In this document: piece by piece, positions 30,247-33,378 of the stretch
How the letters are laid out: each line of letters begins with the position of its first letter
How positions within the stretch are numbered: the first letter of the stretch is position 1
Assembly: GCF_000718775.1 (NCBI RefSeq)
Contig: NZ_JOCB01000095.1
Location: 1-33,378 of the forward strand
Direction: 5' to 3'
Length of the DNA stretch: 33,378 nt
DNA from: Streptomyces sp. NRRL S-31
GTDB taxonomy: Bacteria > Actinomycetota > Actinomycetes > Streptomycetales > Streptomycetaceae
Notes under the pieces: model-generated
Told to the model about the DNA's origin: nothing
What the model saw: the letters and a program-made list of their open reading frames with translations, nothing else
Database searches by the model: none
Program-made: the position numbers and the translations under genes

Positions 30247-31857
30247 GTGGAGGACCTGGTCATCCGGGACGCCGACGTCGTCGACGGCAGCGGGGCGGAC
30301 TCCTACCGCGCCGACGTCGTGGTCGACGGCGGCCGGATCGTCTCGATCGTCAAGGAGGCCGCCGCGGCCGGCTGCCAACGGCCGCGCGCCAGGCGGGAGG
30401 TGGACGCGGAGGGCCTGGTCCTCTCCCCCGGCTTCATCGACATGCACGCCCACTCCGACCTCGCCCTGCTGCGCGACCCCGACCACGGCGCGAAGGCCGC
30501 GCAGGGGGTCACGCTGGAGGTGCTCGGGCAGGACGGGCTGTCGTACGCGCCGGTGGACGACCGCACGCTGGAGGAGGTGCGGCGGGCGATCACCGGGTGG
30601 AACGGGTACGGCGACGACATCGACTTCGACTGGCGGAGCGTCGGCGAGTACCTGGACCGGCTCGACCGCGGCATCGCGGTGAACGCGGCCTATCTGATCC
30701 CGCAGGGCACGGTCCGCGCGCTCGTCATGGGCTGGGAGGACCGCCCGGCCACGCCCGAAGAGCTGGACCGCATGCGGCGGCTGGTCGCGGAGGGTCTGGA
30801 ACAGGGCGCGGTGGGGATGTCGTCGGGGCTGACGTACACACCGGGCATGTACGCGCGGGACGCCGAACTCACCGAGCTGTGCCGGGTGGTGGCGTCCTAC
30901 GGCGGCTACTACTGCCCCCACCACCGCTCCTACGGCGCCGGCGCCCTCGCGGCCTACGCCGAGATGGTCGAGCTGACCCGGGAGGCGGGCTGTCCGCTGC
31001 ACCTGGCGCACGCGACGATGAATTTCGGAGTGAACCGGGGCCGGGCGCCCGAGCTGCTGGCGCTGCTCGACGACGCGCTGGACGCGGGCGCGGACATCAC
31101 GCTGGACACCTACCCCTACACCCCCGGCTGCACCACCCTCGCCGCGCTGCTGCCGAGCTGGGCGAGCGAGGGCGGCCCGGAGGAGGTCCTGGCCCGGCTC
31201 ACCGACCCGTCGACGGCCGAGCGGATCCGCTACGACCTGGAGGTCACCGGTTCGGACGGCTGCCACGGGGTGCCGGTGGAGTGGGAGACCATCGAGGTCT
31301 CCGGGGTGACCGAGCCGGCCCTCGGCGACTTCGTGGGGCGCACCGTCCGCGAGGCGGCCGAGGCGCGCGGCGAGGCACCGTGGGCCACGGCCCTGCGCCT
31401 GCTGGTCGGGGACCGGCTCGGTACGACGATCCTCCAGCACGTCGGCCATGAGGAGAACGTCCGCGCGATCATGCGGCACCGCGCGCACACCGGCGGCTCC
31501 GACGGCATCCTGCGCGGCACCAAGCCGCATCCGCGCGCCTACGGCACCTTCCCGCGCTACCTCGGCCACTACGTGCGGGAGCTGGGCGTGCTGACGCTCC
31601 CGGAGTGCGTCGCCCACCTCACCTCCCGGCCCGCGGCGCGGCTGCGGCTGCCGGACCGCGGGCTGGTGCGCGAGGGGTACCGGGCCGACCTGGTCCTGTT
31701 CGACCCGGGGACGGTCGCGTCCGGCGCCACCTTCGCCGAGCCCCGGGCGCTGCCGACCGGCATCCCGTACGTGCTGGTCGACGGCCGGTTCGTCGTCGAG
31801 GACGGCCGGCGGACGGACGTACTGGCGGGGCGGGCGGTCCGGCGCACCCCGGTGTGA
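30247..31857 (+). CDS. N-acyl-D-amino-acid deacylase family protein with altered metal site
   Basis: A 536-residue protein from GTG 30247, with AGGAGG overlapping the end of the deaminase gene. It is an amidohydrolase of the D-aminoacylase family: VLSPGFIDMHAHSDLALL holds His67 and His69, and later LHLAHATMN (His252) and TGGSDG (Asp419) match ligand and catalytic positions. The family's usual GNCG, whose Cys96 binds zinc in the Alcaligenes enzyme, reads GQDG here, with Asp96 and Gln95. The HMR/HxR-type motif is PHHRSY. The enzyme should remove the acyl group from an N-acyl-D-amino acid, or the acetyl group from N-acetyl-D-glucosaminate, feeding the deaminase. The altered ligand suggests a distinct substrate class. 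Confidence 0.87.
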   Translation: MEDLVIRDADVVDGSGADSYRADVVVDGGRIVSIVKEAAAAGCQRPRARREVDAEGLVLSPGFIDMHAHSDLALLRDPDHGAKAAQGVTLEVLGQDGLSYAPVDDRTLEEVRRAITGWNGYGDDIDFDWRSVGEYLDRLDRGIAVNAAYLIPQGTVRALVMGWEDRPATPEELDRMRRLVAEGLEQGAVGMSSGLTYTPGMYARDAELTELCRVVASYGGYYCPHHRSYGAGALAAYAEMVELTREAGCPLHLAHATMNFGVNRGRAPELLALLDDALDAGADITLDTYPYTPGCTTLAALLPSWASEGGPEEVLARLTDPSTAERIRYDLEVTGSDGCHGVPVEWETIEVSGVTEPALGDFVGRTVREAAEARGEAPWATALRLLVGDRLGTTILQHVGHEENVRAIMRHRAHTGGSDGILRGTKPHPRAYGTFPRYLGHYVRELGVLTLPECVAHLTSRPAARLRLPDRGLVREGYRADLVLFDPGTVASGATFAEPRALPTGIPYVLVDGRFVVEDGRRTDVLAGRAVRRTPV

Positions 31858-31895
31858 CCGCCCGCCGCCGGTTGCGGCTGCGGCTACGGCTACGG

Positions 31896-32774
31896 CTACG
31901 GCTTGGGCAGGGTGCAGCCGGACGCGCTCAGGTCGAGCTTGTTGCCGGTGGTGAAGCAGGCCGGGATGTTGTAGATCTCCTGGGCGTAGTTGATGCCCTG
32001 GCGGACGGTGACGTTGCCGGCCGCGTCGACCTCGCACGGGTTGTTCACCGTGCACCGCTGGCCGTCCTCGTTGCCGGTGTTGTTGACGGCGACGACCTTG
32101 CCGGTGCCGGCGTCGATGACCGGGGAGCCGGAGGTGCCGCCGATGGTGTCGCAGGCGGAGGTGTAGCGGACCGAGTCCTTGAAGGTCCAGTCGCCCTCCT
32201 TCAGCCGGTACACGAACCCGTCGACGTTGCAGCTGTAGACGCGCTTCCAGTAGCCGGAGACGACCTTGATGGCGGTGCCGGCGACCGGGTGCGTGTCCTG
32301 GACGGTGAGCGGGCTGATGCCGTACGAGCTCTTGATCGCCGCGTACGTGGTGGTGGTGCGGTAGATCGTGACGTCCGTGTCGGTCATGGTCGAGTAGACG
32401 ACCTGGTTGGCACGGAGGGTGGCGACCTTGGTGCCGGCGGAGTTCAGCAGGCCGAAGGTGCGGCTGGAGGACTGGCCGGTGACGACCTGGCCGGCGCCCG
32501 GCATGCCGGTCTCCAGGCAGTGGCCGTTGGTCAGCACCAGGGCGGGGTCGGTGTCGGCGGAGCCGGGGAAGCGGATGACGGAGCCGGAGCAGTTGCTGAG
32601 CGAGACGGTGCCGGCGAAGTCCACCGTGGCCTTGACGGCCTGGGCCGCCTGGGCCGTCTTGGCCGCGTGCGGGGTGGACGCCTCGGCGGCGGCGTGCGGC
32701 GCGGCGATCGCCGGGGTCGCGCCCAGCCCGGCTATCGCCAGGGCGGAAAGCGCGGCAAGGAGAGGCTTGTTCAC
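31896..32774 (-). CDS. Secreted trypsin-like serine protease
   Basis: A 292-residue protein from GTG 32774 with GAGGGG upstream. A signal peptide ends near PAIAA (~residue 24) and an Ala-rich stretch of ~25 residues may be a propeptide. The S1 triad is complete: LTNGHC with His, TDVTIYRT with Asp and GGTSGSPVID with the nucleophile Ser. Cys pairs occur near the ends. It should be an extracellular endopeptidase; specificity is not clear from the sequence. It converges with the deacylase gene across a 38-bp gap containing GGCTAC/GGCTGC hexamer repeats. It is a monocistronic gene as far as the window shows. Confidence 0.9.
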   Translation of the reverse strand: MNKPLLAALSALAIAGLGATPAIAAPHAAAEASTPHAAKTAQAAQAVKATVDFAGTVSLSNCSGSVIRFPGSADTDPALVLTNGHCLETGMPGAGQVVTGQSSSRTFGLLNSAGTKVATLRANQVVYSTMTDTDVTIYRTTTTYAAIKSSYGISPLTVQDTHPVAGTAIKVVSGYWKRVYSCNVDGFVYRLKEGDWTFKDSVRYTSACDTIGGTSGSPVIDAGTGKVVAVNNTGNEDGQRCTVNNPCEVDAAGNVTVRQGINYAQEIYNIPACFTTGNKLDLSASGCTLPKP

Positions 32775-32913
32775 GTGGGGGTCCCCTCTTACGACGGGGC
32801 GACCGGAGGTCTCCGGCCGCCCGTTCGGTTGTCATGCGCATTGTTGGCGGCACGGAGGGGTGGGGACAAGGAGCCGCGTCGGGTCATAGGGGTTTCCCTG
32901 TGCCGCGCGGGGG

Positions 32914-33192
32914 TCAACGGGCTTGTCGGAGCGGCTTGATGACGACGGCTCCGGACAGCGCGGGGCCCTTCGCGACGACGCGCGGCGCCCCGGGCCACGC
33001 CGCCCCGCGGGCCGCGCGCCCGCCGAACACGCCGAACAGGCCGAAGCCCCTGACGTCCACGTCGATGTCGTCCGGCACGACGATCCGGGTACCGGCCCAC
33101 AGCGCCACGGCCCGGATCACCGTCCCCGGCCGGCGAACCGGGCCTCGGTCGCGGGTGGCCGGGCGGGAAGTCAGCGGGGGCGATTCGGCCAC
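32914..33192 (-). pseudogene. Fragment resembling the C-terminus of LiaF-like (DUF1707-type) wall-stress proteins
   Basis: An open frame of up to 92 residues, with GTG 33192 or the later GTG 33109 region as starts. The strand pattern TVIRAVALWAGTRIVVPDDI, then VRGFGLFGVFGG and RVVAKGPALSGAVVIKPLR matches the last ~70 residues of LiaF/YvqF-like C-terminal domains (alternating F-G-G-type beta repeats). The usual N-terminal part, DUF1707 plus the first beta repeats, is absent; the first 25 codons are Arg/Pro-rich and look non-native. It overlaps the end of the upstream gene by 22 bases. It may be a remnant of a larger gene or a real minimal version; a pseudogene is my preferred reading but not certain. 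Confidence 0.5.
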
Positions 33193-33378
33193 GTGTGGCC
33201 ATGGCCCCGGTTGCGGGGGGTGCCGGGGACCGGCGTCGGTGTCGGCGGGGCGGAAGGGGAGGCCGTGGCCGTGGGGGTCGGGCTGGGGGTCGGACGGCGC
33301 GTGGTGGCGCTCGCGGCAGGGGTGGTGGCCCTGGTCTTGCGGGGCGGTGGGGCCGCGGACGCGGGGAAGGTCGTGGCG
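33171..33378 (-). CDS. 3' end of a gene with a Pro/Thr-rich tail (cut by the window edge)
   Basis: A minus-strand frame runs from the window edge to a TGA at 33171-33173, about 68 residues. Nearly every third codon base is G or C. The tail has PTPSPTPTATASPSAPPTPT, then GTPRNRGHGHTWPNRPR. Such tails are linkers of exported or membrane-bound streptomycete proteins; no domain is visible. The start and function lie outside the window. Confidence 0.5.
   Translation of the reverse strand, partial: ATTFPASAAPPPRKTRATTPAASATTRRPTPSPTPTATASPSAPPTPTPVPGTPRNRGHGHTWPNRPR

Noticed and set aside
31858..31895. GGCTAC/GGCTGC hexamers between the convergent deacylase and protease genes as a terminator
   Set aside because: Tandem repeats, not an inverted repeat; no stable stem can be drawn.
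27649..32853. A 1734-codon minus-strand frame covering the kinase, deaminase, deacylase and protease region
   Set aside because: Only its last ~370 codons (the kinase) are real. The rest is antisense to the deaminase and deacylase or out of frame with the protease.

Overview
The window is high-GC DNA with strong G/C preference at third codon positions, many GTG starts, purine-rich ribosome sites and very short or overlapping gene junctions. Together with the gene families present (Tad pilus locus with VEYLG pilins, XRE/DUF5753-DUF397-ATPase regulatory triplet, RHS toxin with a WXG-type N-terminus, GH18 chitinase behind TGGTC-GACCA repeats) this points to a Streptomyces or close relative. No tRNA, rRNA, CRISPR array, transposase or integrase was recognised.

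Region 1 (23-11947, minus strand): one long Tad/Flp-type operon. In transcription order it holds a conserved unknown with a C-terminal Cys cluster, CpaB/SAF, CpaE/TadZ, two TadE-like pseudopilins, the CpaF/TadA ATPase, TadB, TadC, a sensor kinase and LuxR-type regulator, the Flp pilin, a TadG-like protein, a lipoprotein and a secreted OmpA-domain protein. The kinase carries an N-terminal extension made of 21 units of a 27-bp minisatellite. No prepilin peptidase gene is in the window.

Region 2 (11948-14031): a divergent control region with two TGGTCTGGACC repeats resembling DasR/chitinase promoter elements, then a secreted CBM-FnIII-GH18 chitinase and a strong terminator.

Region 3 (14193-21707, plus strand): a polymorphic-toxin operon. 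An SseB-like protein and a small unknown precede a 1562-residue RHS protein with a WXG-like export domain, a DUF6531/RHS shell and a C-terminal ADP-ribosyltransferase-like toxin. The toxin tip and the following DUF6881-like immunity gene are clearly more AT-rich than the surroundings. A DUF1266 protein follows.

Region 4 (21682-24815): an AbaA/WhiJ-like regulatory triplet (ATPase, XRE-DUF5753, DUF397), a secreted lamin-tail-domain protein and an acidic unknown.

Region 5 (24853-31857): a divergent catabolic cluster. The minus arm is a PfkB (2-keto-3-deoxygluconate kinase-like) kinase, an IclR regulator, RidA and a GntP permease; the plus arm is a D-serine-dehydratase-fold deaminase and a D-aminoacylase-family deacylase. 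A palindrome lies between the arms. The set fits a route N-acetyl-D-glucosaminate -> D-glucosaminate -> 2-keto-3-deoxygluconate -> KDPG, which would explain every gene; the alternative is general N-acyl-D-amino acid use. This is the best candidate in the window for a little-described system.

Region 6 (31896-33378): a secreted trypsin-like protease, a short LiaF-C-terminus-like fragment that looks truncated, and the 3' end of a gene with a Pro/Thr-rich tail that runs off the window.
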